Positions 1-8,900 of a stretch of 64,000 nucleotides of DNA are shown piece after piece. Each line of letters begins with the position of its first letter. Position 1 is the stretch's first letter. The notes below the pieces were generated by a model. The model searched no databases and was not told the DNA's origin. It worked only from the letters and a program-made list of their open reading frames with translations. The position numbers and the translations under genes are program-made. The DNA lies in contig CAWJKM010000007.1 of the NCBI GenBank assembly GCA_963843525.1, positions 806,001 through 870,000 on the forward strand, given 5' to 3'. This DNA is from DATJPR01 sp963843525. Its GTDB lineage: Bacteria > Bacteroidota > Ignavibacteria > UBA10030 > UBA6906.

Positions 1-2
1 AT

Positions 3-417
3 GACCCCGGGCCCTATCGCAGACGGGCAGGCGCGACCGTCAGTGAGCGAAACGTCATCTTTGCCGGCAAGGTGCGGGAGGCGGGCCCCTGGTATGCCGC
101 TGCCGACATCTTCGTGATGCCCACGTACTATGAGGCGTTCTCCCTCGCGACGCTTGAAGCCGCCGCCTCCGGCATTCCTCTCCTCGTCACACGAGTTCAA
201 TGGAACGGAAGACCTCGTGGCGGACGGAGAGAACGGGATGTTTGTGGAGCGAGATGCAGACGATGTCGCAGACAAGATTCGGAGGCTGCTTGATGATACG
301 GATCGTCGTGTGCGGATGGGGCAGAACGCCAGGAGAACCGCCGAGCGATATGACTGGCCCATTATCGTCGACCGCACGCTGGCAGTGTACAAAGATGTCC
401 TCGGGAAAGCCGAATGA
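3..417 (+). CDS. Glycosyltransferase family 4, C-terminal fragment (cut by window start, frameshifted)
   Basis: This is the C-terminal nucleotide-sugar-binding half of a GT-B (GT4) glycosyltransferase, presumably acting in the surface-polysaccharide pathway of the genes that follow. The reading frame is open from base 3. It shows the GT4 signature (DIFVMPTYYEAFSLATLEAAASG, which contains the E-x7-E retaining-GT motif), then LLVTRV. The frame then breaks: the continuation NGTEDLVADGENG is one frame over and ends at the TGA at 415-417. Removing the C at 198 restores the expected family string TRVNGTEDLV. The stop overlaps the next ATG (ATGA at 414-417), so it is the upstream gene of the operon. 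The N-terminal half lies outside the window. The single extra base is either a sequencing error or a recent mutation. Confidence 0.82.
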
Positions 418-1925
418 TCTCGCCGCGAGACACGGCCGTTTCTGTTTTGTGGAACTACGCAGGCAAATTTGCGGACGCGGCGGGATTTTATATCGTCGGC
501 ATAATCGTTGCACACTCCGTGGGCGTGCGGGAGTACAGTCTCTACGCGCTGGCGCTCAGCGGGATGCGAATGGTGGTTGCATTGAGCGCCATGGGGCTGG
601 AAGTTGCGCTGAACAAGTTCATCCCCGGCCTCGCAAGGGGGGGGGGGAAACCCGGGGCGATCAGATTCCTGGTCCAGCGGGTGGTCGTTATGCGCATCCT
701 TTTGGCGACCGTCCTTTCACTGGGCGTGCTTATGCTGATGGACCGCACCGTCACTTTCGCAGGGATGCCCTTCGGACTTCTTGGATTCTCGATTTTCGCG
801 ATCGGAAGATCCGTGGTCCCTCTCCTTGGGATGAGCATGGTGGCACAGCTTCGGACGAAGATTCCTTCCGTCATCATGACCATCGTCCGGATCGCCGAAA
901 TCGCGCTCATCGGGTGGCTGTCCTATGCAGGCTCTTCGGTCCAGATCTATATCCTCGCGCTCGCCGGGAGCTCTCTGGCTCATGCCGTGGCACTTGCCGT
1001 GTGGCTCCGGCCTTCGCTGTTCGGCCCGGCTGACAGCCTCCCCTTGAAACCCGTTCTTGCGTTCGGAGGTGTCTTCTCCATCAATGTCGTTGTAGATTTT
1101 GTGCTGAGCCGGTATGGCGATGTTATGCTTATGGGGGTACTCGTTCTCGACAAAGCCCAGGTGAGTCTGTATGAAATAGGGGCGGGGTTGGTGTATGCTG
1201 CAGGGCTTGTGCTTACCACCGGGATGGCGGGAGTCAATCTCGCGCTCTTCTCGGAAATCGCCGACAGCGGGAATGATCCCTTCCCGCGGATGCGGGAACT
1301 GTATCATGCCGTCGTTCGCGTCGTGTCGGCACTCACGATTCCGGTGCTGGTATTCCTCCTTGTTGATGCGGCCTCGGTCATCCATGTGATCTACTCCGAT
1401 CAATTCTCCGGGGCGGCCGTGATCGTCCAGTCGCTCGCCGCAGTACGAATCGCCGCAAGGTTGTTCGGGGGCGGAGAAAACACCGATGCTCTGTTGGCCC
1501 TTGGAAAGGTCGGGACCGTGAGCGGTATCGGCGTCGCGTCTGCGGTCGTGAATCTTGTCGGCGACGTTCTCCTTTTGCCGGTGTATGGAGCGATTGGCGC
1601 TGTCGTCGCGACGAGCACGGCGTACCTTCTGGTGACGCTTGGGACCTTTTTGGCGGTGAGAAAGCATCTCCGCGTGCGACTGCAAACAGGGCCGTTCGTA
1701 CGTTTCCTGGCCGGCCCACTGGTCGGTGCCGTCGCAGTTCTCCTGATGCCGCAGCGATCCACGCTCAGTGCACTTTCGATTCACCTCACGCTCTTTGTCT
1801 TGAGTACGGTGGCTGTCTGGATGATCACGAAACCGTTGATGCCCTCCGACATCATCCTGGCACAGCGTACGCATCGTTCGGTCGCCATGGTCCTTCAAGT
1901 GTTCTCACCCCGCGGGGGACAATGA
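414..1925 (+). CDS. Polysaccharide flippase, Wzx/MOP superfamily
   Basis: A 503-aa integral membrane protein with about 12-14 hydrophobic segments spread over its whole length, matching the size and layout of Wzx-type flippases of the MOP superfamily, which move undecaprenyl-linked sugar units across the inner membrane. The N-terminus (VLWNYAGKFADAAGFYIVGIIVA) and the pattern of paired helices fit the family; there is no catalytic motif to check. It overlaps the upstream GT4 gene and the downstream GT4 gene by 4 bp each (ATGA), which indicates translational coupling in one operon. An 11-G tract at 637-647 lies inside the coding region (around residues 75-78, RGGGKPG). A one-base change in this tract would truncate the protein. 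Confidence 0.85.
   Translation: MISPRDTAVSVLWNYAGKFADAAGFYIVGIIVAHSVGVREYSLYALALSGMRMVVALSAMGLEVALNKFIPGLARGGGKPGAIRFLVQRVVVMRILLATVLSLGVLMLMDRTVTFAGMPFGLLGFSIFAIGRSVVPLLGMSMVAQLRTKIPSVIMTIVRIAEIALIGWLSYAGSSVQIYILALAGSSLAHAVALAVWLRPSLFGPADSLPLKPVLAFGGVFSINVVVDFVLSRYGDVMLMGVLVLDKAQVSLYEIGAGLVYAAGLVLTTGMAGVNLALFSEIADSGNDPFPRMRELYHAVVRVVSALTIPVLVFLLVDAASVIHVIYSDQFSGAAVIVQSLAAVRIAARLFGGGENTDALLALGKVGTVSGIGVASAVVNLVGDVLLLPVYGAIGAVVATSTAYLLVTLGTFLAVRKHLRVRLQTGPFVRFLAGPLVGAVAVLLMPQRSTLSALSIHLTLFVLSTVAVWMITKPLMPSDIILAQRTHRSVAMVLQVFSPRGGQ
637..647 (+). repeat. 11-base poly-G tract inside the flippase gene
   Basis: Eleven consecutive G residues within the flippase coding sequence. In the present sequence the frame is open across the tract. 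Such tracts are classic sites for slipped-strand length change; whether it varies here cannot be seen from one sequence. Confidence 0.9.
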
Positions 1926-3058
1926 CCCGGATTCTTTTTATCGATCACGACGCAGTCCAATCCGCCGATCGCGCTCTCTATCGAGCTCTCTCAACGGTAG
2001 GGGATTTTGACGTTACCCTTGTCGTTCCGAAACGATGGTTTGACCATGGCACCGTTCGAGAGTGTGAGAATGAGGAAGCGCCCTTGCGCGTGAAGGCTCT
2101 TCCCGTGTTGTTCGCGGGACGGCCGCACCGGGTGGTGTATCGCGGCCTGCGTCGTCTGCTTCGGGAAATGCGGCCTGAGATTGTCGTGGCCAACGCAGAA
2201 CCGGAAAACTTCCTCGCCCTTCAGACGCTCCTCGCATGCGCATGCTGGCGCACGAAGCCAAGGATAGTCCTGACGTCCTGGAGGAATATCGATTATCGGA
2301 AAACCGGATTCCCTTACAGGATGTCATGGATGCATGTGCTCACGGACAAATTCGTTCTCCGCCGGTGTGATCACATTGTGGCCCACAACGAGGAGGCAAA
2401 GAGGATCTTCGAGGGATACGGATTCGACAGAGCGAGTGTCATTCTCCCCTTTGTCGACCTTGCAGCCTTTGCCAATGTCAAGCCGCGAGCTCGTACAGAC
2501 AACTCGATTGTGGTGGGCTACATCGGCCGATTGGTGATTGAAAAGGGGGTCGACCTTCTTTTCAATGCGCTTGAACTCCTGCCTCGGAACTTCCGGCTCG
2601 TGGTCATAGGACACGGCACAATGGAGAAGGCATGGCGGTCGGAGTGTGTGCGCCGGAACCTCTCAGATCGGGTTACCTGGCATGGTCCCCACCCTCGGAA
2701 AGCAATCCCTGAGCTTCTTGCAGCGATCGATGTTCTTGTGCTGCCTTCACGAACGACCCGCTTCTGGAAGGAACAATTTGGGAGAGTGTTGATTGAGGCT
2801 ATGGCGGCAGGAGTCGCTGTTGTCGGATCCGATTCAGGCGAGATCCCGAAGGTCATCGGCGAATCAGGCATTGTAGTTCCGGAAGGAGACCACCGAGCTC
2901 TTGCGAGGGCGTTGGAGAGTCTCGCTGCAGACGATGTGCGATTTCGTGAGATGCGAGACTCGGGGAAACAGAGGGTCAAAGCGTACTTCTCTCTTGACAT
3001 CGGGGTGCAAAAGTATCGCGAATTGCTTCTCAATGCAGCGGGGCAGGAGGCCAGGTAA
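1922..3058 (+). CDS. Glycosyltransferase family 4
   Basis: A complete 378-aa GT-B fold glycosyltransferase (GT4), probably transferring a sugar from a nucleotide donor to the growing lipid-linked glycan on the cytoplasmic face of the inner membrane. Visible family features are VGYIGRLVIEKGVDLL (start of the C-terminal domain, about residue 200), LRLVVIGHGTMEKAW-like donor region, LVLPSRTT, and the E-x7-E motif in EQFGRVLIEAMAAG (about residue 283), followed by GEIPKVIGESGIVVPEGD. The start overlaps the flippase stop (ATGA) and the stop overlaps the next start (TAATG at 3056-3060). The sugar and acceptor cannot be read from sequence. Confidence 0.92.
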   Translation: MTRILFIDHDAVQSADRALYRALSTVGDFDVTLVVPKRWFDHGTVRECENEEAPLRVKALPVLFAGRPHRVVYRGLRRLLREMRPEIVVANAEPENFLALQTLLACACWRTKPRIVLTSWRNIDYRKTGFPYRMSWMHVLTDKFVLRRCDHIVAHNEEAKRIFEGYGFDRASVILPFVDLAAFANVKPRARTDNSIVVGYIGRLVIEKGVDLLFNALELLPRNFRLVVIGHGTMEKAWRSECVRRNLSDRVTWHGPHPRKAIPELLAAIDVLVLPSRTTRFWKEQFGRVLIEAMAAGVAVVGSDSGEIPKVIGESGIVVPEGDHRALARALESLAADDVRFREMRDSGKQRVKAYFSLDIGVQKYRELLLNAAGQEAR

Positions 3059-3993
3059 TGCCCGTCCATGAGCCCTCAGATGATCGGAAGGCGTCGGCGG
3101 CCGCCCTCGTCGTCAATTGGAATGGCGGGAATATCGTCCTGGAAGCCATCAGAAGTCTCATTGCATCTGATGGAGTCGCCCTGCACGTCCTTGTCATCGA
3201 CAACGATTCGCATGACGGATCCTGCGACGAGATCGGCCGCGAGTTCCCTCAGATCGAGATAAGAAGGAACCCCTCAAACGTGGGGGCCGCATCGGCATTC
3301 GCCCAGGGGGTGACGTGGGCCCGAAGTCAGAACGAAGAGTTCCTGTTTCTCCTCAACCCCGATGCTGCAGTCAGGCCCGATTGCCTTTTCCGTTTGCGGC
3401 AGACCCTCGTCGCTAGCGATGACGCTGCTGCCTGTACGCCTCGTATCCTTGACGAGACGAAACCAGGCAGAGTGTGGTATGATGGTGGGTACTTCACGTC
3501 GGGCGGGATCCCGCTGCACCGCGACATGGGAGCCCTGCAAGCGGAAGAAAGGGGCAGGGAGAATGTGGATTTCTTCACCGGTTGTGCCGTCCTTTTGCGT
3601 GTCGCGATGGTACAGGAAATCGGAAGCTTCGACGAACGCTTCTTCGCATATGGGGAAGATACGGACTTATCGCTGAGACTGCGCAGCAGTGGGCACACGC
3701 TACTTCACGATCCATCCGCCCAAGCCAGTCATGCACCGTCGGCTCTCTTGAAATCGAACGCTGGGAAATGGTTGCGAGATTATTATGTTGTTCGTAACGC
3801 GTTTCTTCTCCGGAAACTCCACCGCAATGGCGGACTTCTTTCCCTTTCTTCATTGACCGCCGTCTGGTACTATGTTGCGCGGCCTATCGTGTTCTTTCTC
3901 CTGACCGCACAATTCAAGCGTGTCGCGGCTGTTGGCAGAGGCGTCCTGGACTTTGGGCGAGGCAGGTTTGGAGAGTACCCTCATGACCGTTGA
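3058..3993 (+). CDS. Glycosyltransferase family 2 (rhamnosyltransferase-like)
   Basis: A 311-aa GT-A fold inverting glycosyltransferase of the WbbL-like GT2 group. It begins with ALVVNWNGGNIVLEAIRSL, followed by VIDNDSHDGS, the RNPSNVGAA segment, and LLNPDA, which takes the place of the DxD metal-binding motif in this group. The later segment FFTGCAVLLRV.....GSFDERFFAYGEDTDLSLRLR carries the conserved acidic ED pair thought to act as catalytic base. The C-terminus has a hydrophobic stretch (residues about 275-295) that may associate with the membrane. It directly follows the GT4 gene with a 1-bp overlap. Rhamnosyl transfer is a guess from family resemblance. Confidence 0.9.
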   Translation: MPVHEPSDDRKASAAALVVNWNGGNIVLEAIRSLIASDGVALHVLVIDNDSHDGSCDEIGREFPQIEIRRNPSNVGAASAFAQGVTWARSQNEEFLFLLNPDAAVRPDCLFRLRQTLVASDDAAACTPRILDETKPGRVWYDGGYFTSGGIPLHRDMGALQAEERGRENVDFFTGCAVLLRVAMVQEIGSFDERFFAYGEDTDLSLRLRSSGHTLLHDPSAQASHAPSALLKSNAGKWLRDYYVVRNAFLLRKLHRNGGLLSLSSLTAVWYYVARPIVFFLLTAQFKRVAAVGRGVLDFGRGRFGEYPHDR

Positions 3994-4105
3994 GAAGGTG
4001 CCCTGGAATAGGGTGGAATCCTTCCCCGTGGTCAAATTCTTGCTTGTTTTTCCCGCAATCTTTAGATTTTTACGATAAGGAGACTTCGACGGTGAGGGGT
4101 ACGTA

Positions 4106-5248
4106 TTGAAAGTTAAGGCGCTTCTTCCATCGCTGGCACGGCGACGCGCATCGTCCCTACCCCTCAGACCGTTGGACACCGGAGCGATCCGATCCATTGT
4201 TATCGTGGAACTTACCCGGTTGGGCGACGTCATATCCGGAATCCCGGCCATCGTTGCGTTCCAGAAAGCCTTTCCCGAAGCCCGAATTGAGATCGTCGTT
4301 CGAGCCACGTTCTCAAAACTCCTGAACCAACTGCTTCCCTCTGTCCGGATTCGTTCGGTCCAGGACCGTCTGACGATCGGAAGTCTTGTTCGCGCAATCG
4401 CTCAGCTCCGTCGCCGTCCCTTTGACCTTGCCGTTTCACTGAGTCCCAGCGCGGCGAATGGCATCACCTCCCTGATGAGTGGCTCACCGATGATCGCCGG
4501 CTATCTTGAATGTGTCGGGTCAATCACTCCCTTTTTGCGGCACAACCTTGTGGAGTCGTTCGGCATCAGCGGCACTGCCCCACGAGTGTATCACGACAGC
4601 CCGTTGTCTACACGTCCCCTTGAGGTTTGCCGGCTCCTGGACATCGAGTCTTCGTCATCCTTCCCGACGATCTCGATCGAAGGCGGGCTACCCGACGCTC
4701 TGAGCGGTATCGCCGGGGGACAGTTCGTGGTGATTCATCCATTTGCGATTGCAGCATCCCGGGTCTGGCCGGAGGAAACCCTCCACGCAACCATCGAGCG
4801 GATGAAGGAGGAGTTCCCGTATTCCCTTTGTGTCCTGGGGCGCGACGAAGATTTCTCCCTGATGGAGCGACTTTCGGAGCGATGGAACCACGAAGAGCGT
4901 GTGAAATTCTACCGATCCGCTGATCTTGTCACCACGGCCCGGATCATCGCTTCAGCAAGCCTCTTTATCGGGACGGACTCCGGCCCTCTTCACCTTGCCG
5001 CTGCACTGGGAGTCCCGACCATCGGTTTGTACGGAGCGGCCGATCCGGCGATAACCAATCCGGCATGGTGGGACGCGGCACGCTCTGCGTCGATTTACCA
5101 CCGCCTCCCATGTTCTCCCTGTGCCGAAGGGATCTGCATTAGACCCTCCGTAGAATGTATGGAGGCGATCGGGCCTTCGGAAATCATCGATGCCGTGCAC
5201 CGGTTACGCTTGCCGGGCCTTCGTCGGGGAACGGTCAGGCATGCCTGA
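4106..5248 (+). CDS. LPS heptosyltransferase-like protein, glycosyltransferase family 9
   Basis: A 380-aa GT9 protein, the family of ADP-heptose:LPS heptosyltransferases. The N-terminal domain shows IVIVELTRLGDVISGIPAIVAFQKAFPEARIEIVV and the C-terminal domain shows ASLFIGTDSGPLHLAAALGVPTIGLYGAADP, the family's donor-binding signature. The best start is TTG at 4106, preceded by GAGGGGT about 6 bases upstream; no ATG is well placed in this frame. A 112-bp gap separates it from the GT2 gene. The stop overlaps the next ATG by 8 bp. It supports an LPS-type outer membrane, although GT9 proteins also act on other surface glycans. Confidence 0.88.
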   Translation: MKVKALLPSLARRRASSLPLRPLDTGAIRSIVIVELTRLGDVISGIPAIVAFQKAFPEARIEIVVRATFSKLLNQLLPSVRIRSVQDRLTIGSLVRAIAQLRRRPFDLAVSLSPSAANGITSLMSGSPMIAGYLECVGSITPFLRHNLVESFGISGTAPRVYHDSPLSTRPLEVCRLLDIESSSSFPTISIEGGLPDALSGIAGGQFVVIHPFAIAASRVWPEETLHATIERMKEEFPYSLCVLGRDEDFSLMERLSERWNHEERVKFYRSADLVTTARIIASASLFIGTDSGPLHLAAALGVPTIGLYGAADPAITNPAWWDAARSASIYHRLPCSPCAEGICIRPSVECMEAIGPSEIIDAVHRLRLPGLRRGTVRHA

Positions 5249-5999
5249 ATCCGTCAACGTCCTCGGCGTCAACGTCAGCGCCGTGACCAAAGAGGAAGTG
5301 CAGGAATCCATTGCCTCGGCCATCGTCGCCGGGGCGAAGGAGTATTACGTGTACGCGAACATCCACGCTGTGAATCTGGCCCAGGACGATGAAGAGTTCC
5401 GTGTGTTCCTCAACAACGCACGGCTGGTCTATTCCGACGGCGAAGGCGTACGAGTCGGAGCAAGGATTCTCAGAAAAAGCCTTCCCCCGCGGATCGTCAT
5501 GACGGACTGGATATGGGGATTGAGCGACTTCTGCGCGCAGCGCGGCTACACTGTGTTCCTGTTGGGCGGTACGCAGGCGGCGTTGAACGGGGCGGAGGCC
5601 AATCTCACGGCACGGTTTCCTGAGCTGAACATCGTCGGCACGCATCACGGATACTTCAGCAAAAGCGGTGCTGAAAGCGAGGCTGTCGTGCAACTCGTGA
5701 ATTCCCTCCGGCCGGATATCCTCTTCGTGTGTTTCGGAATGCCTGCGCAGGAACACTGGGTGCGGAACAATTTCGACCACCTCGCGGCGCATGTGATCCT
5801 GTTCGGGGGATCGACAATCGATTATGCGGCAGGGAGGAAGAAAGTCGCACCCCGTTGGATGCGATCCGCCGGGTTCGAATGGCTCTACCGTCTGCTACAG
5901 GAGCCGCGTCGTCTCTGGAAACGGTATCTGATCGGGAATCCGCTCTTCCTCGGTCGGGTCCTCCTTCAACGTTTTCGTGATCCGAAAGTCGACTCATGA
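5241..5999 (+). CDS. WecG/TagA/CpsF-family glycosyltransferase (GT26)
   Basis: A 252-aa GT26 protein of the WecG/TagA/CpsF family, which transfers N-acetylmannosamine-type sugars to undecaprenyl-linked intermediates. Characteristic segments are VNVLGVNVSAVTKEEV, YYVYANIHAVNLAQDDEEFR, ARLVYSDGEGV (the D-G catalytic region), FLLGGTQAALNGAEANLTARFPELNIVG and ILFVCFGMPAQEHWV, which covers the whole family domain. The start is taken at ATG 5241, giving an 8-bp overlap with the upstream stop; an in-frame ATG at 5190 lies inside the upstream gene and adds a non-family extension. The stop overlaps the start of the C25/PorU-like gene (ATGA), so the sortase-like gene is probably co-transcribed with the glycan operon. 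Confidence 0.9.
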   Translation: MPESVNVLGVNVSAVTKEEVQESIASAIVAGAKEYYVYANIHAVNLAQDDEEFRVFLNNARLVYSDGEGVRVGARILRKSLPPRIVMTDWIWGLSDFCAQRGYTVFLLGGTQAALNGAEANLTARFPELNIVGTHHGYFSKSGAESEAVVQLVNSLRPDILFVCFGMPAQEHWVRNNFDHLAAHVILFGGSTIDYAAGRKKVAPRWMRSAGFEWLYRLLQEPRRLWKRYLIGNPLFLGRVLLQRFRDPKVDS

Positions 6000-8900
6000 T
6001 GTCAGCCTCCCGTACAGCGATCCTGGGCGCGCTCGTTCTCGCAGCGAGTGTGCAAGCACGCTCCGCGGCTACGGGGGGAGCACGAAGTTTCACAATCACG
6101 GCATCAACTCAAACAGGGTGGACGATTTCCTATGTCCCGCACGTCCAGCCGGCCGGATATGTCACGATCGGCAAGCAATCATTCGCGCTGTACGAGCAAG
6201 CGGAAGACCAGAGCACTCCGGTGGGCTCCCCTGCGCTCCCGGTGGACATCGTTACCCTGGGAATGCCACGGGGCGCTCAGGTGCATGTGGAATTGCGCAA
6301 CGTCGTGTACGAGACAGTGAACGCCCAGCTTGTAGCGCCCCGCCCCTCCTACAAATTGAACGAGAACCAGGAAGCCTCCGCAGAATATACTCCCGACCCC
6401 GTTGCATACGGCAGGGATGCGTGGGTCCCAATCGTCCAAATCACTACGGGGCGGCCATTCACATTTCGTGAACAGTATCTGGTCCCGATTCGTGTCTCTC
6501 CTCTGCAATACGACCCCGCTCAGCAACGGCTCCGGAAAATCCTTCGCGCAGATATTGTCGTGCAGTGGTCACCGGCCACTCAGAAGATCGCCGTCTCCAC
6601 CCCACCCTCATCCGATCCCTTTGCGGAGGACGCGTACCGGGGTCTGGCCCTCAACTACGCCCAGGCAAAACAGTGGCGCAGTGGAATGGCGACCGCCCGC
6701 ATGGCCGCGGGGGACGACTCAACCGGCAACTGGTTTTCTCCGACGGCCTCGTACATCAAAATGGGAGTCGTGGAGGATGGATGGTACCGCGTGCCGCTCA
6801 CCGTCCTCGCATCGCTCGGGGCTGCACCCGATCTTCCCAGCGCCCGACTCTTTCAGAAGGGGCGCGAAATCCCCGCGTATGTGGAAGGGGACAGCGTGAT
6901 TTCCTTCTATGGCTATCGCAACCGGGGGGATTCCACGTATGACGATTTCTATAGTGACACAGGGTATGTGTGGCTCTCCTGGGGAGGTTCCGCGGGCCGA
7001 CGATACAACACCGTTGGCAGCCCGTCTTCCGTACAGCATGTGGTCACCTCTACCCTCGCGAAGTATCATTTTGAGAAAAACCTGTCCTATTATGTTGGTA
7101 CGGGATACGATGAAATCACGAATACGTACGATGTTCCGGGAGAAGGATGGGCATGGGAGTATTACTATCCCGGGACGACCATCGATCATTCGTTCGTGCT
7201 GGATAATATCGATTCCAGCATCGTAAAGAGCGCCACCGTTTCAGCACGGCTGTACAGCACGACGTCGCCCGTTTCGACGCCGGACCACATCGCGAGTGTT
7301 ACGTTGAATGGTGCGGCCCTCGGACAGATACCCTTCAATGGCCGGACCGGTGCATGGCCGTCGTTTGTGGTGCCTGCGTCGCTTCTGACCGCCTCAAACA
7401 CGCTCAGGATCCAATCTATTCCCACGGCGACCTCCGTGAATCAGTTCTACCTCGACTGGTTCGACGTAACCTACGAACGGGCGCTCGTCGCAGTGAACGG
7501 ACAGCTCCGGTTCGACGTCATTCCCGCCGATGCGGCGCCCTCCGCCCGTTTTCGCGTAGCCGGCCTTCCTTCGGGTGATGTCCTGGTGATGGACCTTTCG
7601 CTCGGCAGAAGACTCATGCCGGATTCGACGACGAGCGATGGGGGAGGGACGTTTACGGTCGTCTTCAGCGACACCATCACCGTTCCGCGCTCCTATTTCG
7701 TGGCGACACGAGCCGTCGACCGACCCCCTCAATCGCTCGGAGCGAAGCAGTTCGCCGACCTCCGTTCGAGCACCGGAGCGGATTATCTCGTCATCAGCCA
7801 TCCGTTGTTTCTCTCCGCGGCAACAGCCTTGGCGGCGGAACGTGCTTCATCGCTGTCATTGAGGACGAAGGTCATCGACGTCACCGATATTTACGACGAA
7901 TTCAACTACGGTGTCCTGAACCCGATCGCCATCAAACGGTTCCTCCAATACGCCTATCAACACTGGCCGGCCCCTTCCCCTTCGAATGTCGTCTTCTTCG
8001 GCGATGCATCTTGGGATCCCCATCATTACATGGCCAATACGATCAACGCGGATTTCATCCCGGCGTTCGGTGTCCCGTCGAGCGACAACTGGTATGCGTG
8101 TTTCGACTCCGCCACCCCGTGGGTTCCCTCCCTCTTTCTCGGTCGCCTTCCCGTACAGACGATCACCGAGGCGAACCAGGTAGTCTCCAAGATCACGACG
8201 TTCGACACTACGCCGAAAAGCGAGTGGGTGAAGAAATTTCTTTTCATGACCGGTGGGTCCGATTCGGGGGAATGGGCGGATTTCGACGCGAAGTCCGACA
8301 ATATGATTTCCACCTACATCGATCCTTCGCCCGTTGGCGGAAAGAGCATCCGTGCGTACAAAATGTCCCCGGGCTACATTGACGGCTCGATGAAACCGCA
8401 ACTGCAGGCGATTTTTGCAGATGGCATCGAGTTCGTTTCTTTCATCGGCCACTCAGGAGGACGCATCTGGGGTTTGGATCCGGGCTCGCCCTATGACTTT
8501 CAAAACACCAACGGCTGGTGGCCGTTCGTTGCCTCGGTGAGCTGCAATGTGGGTGCCTTCGCCGAGCCGACCGGAGGGGTTCTCGCGGAGGACTTCCTGC
8601 TCGCGGATCATCGCGGCGGGGTCGGCGTCTGGGCGTCGGCGTCTCTCGGATACACGACACATGGCACTCTCCTCGTGGACTACTTTCTCGACTTCATGCG
8701 GAATGGCGCCCGTTCGGTGGGGGAACTCACGACGGTATCGCGCATTCGTCTCTGGCAGTCCCTGGGAAGCGATTACATTACGATCGCCCACCAGTATCTG
8801 ACACCGCTGATCGGCGACCCGGCCACGCGGCTCCCGTTGCCGCTGAATCCCGATCTCGCGCTGGAGTCGTCGGACTTGAGCATTGATCCCTCCCAACCGA

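Noticed and set aside
717..1898. Long minus-strand open frame (393 aa) opposite the flippase
   Set aside because: It is a charged, low-complexity shadow of a clear membrane-protein gene; the operon overlaps support the plus strand.
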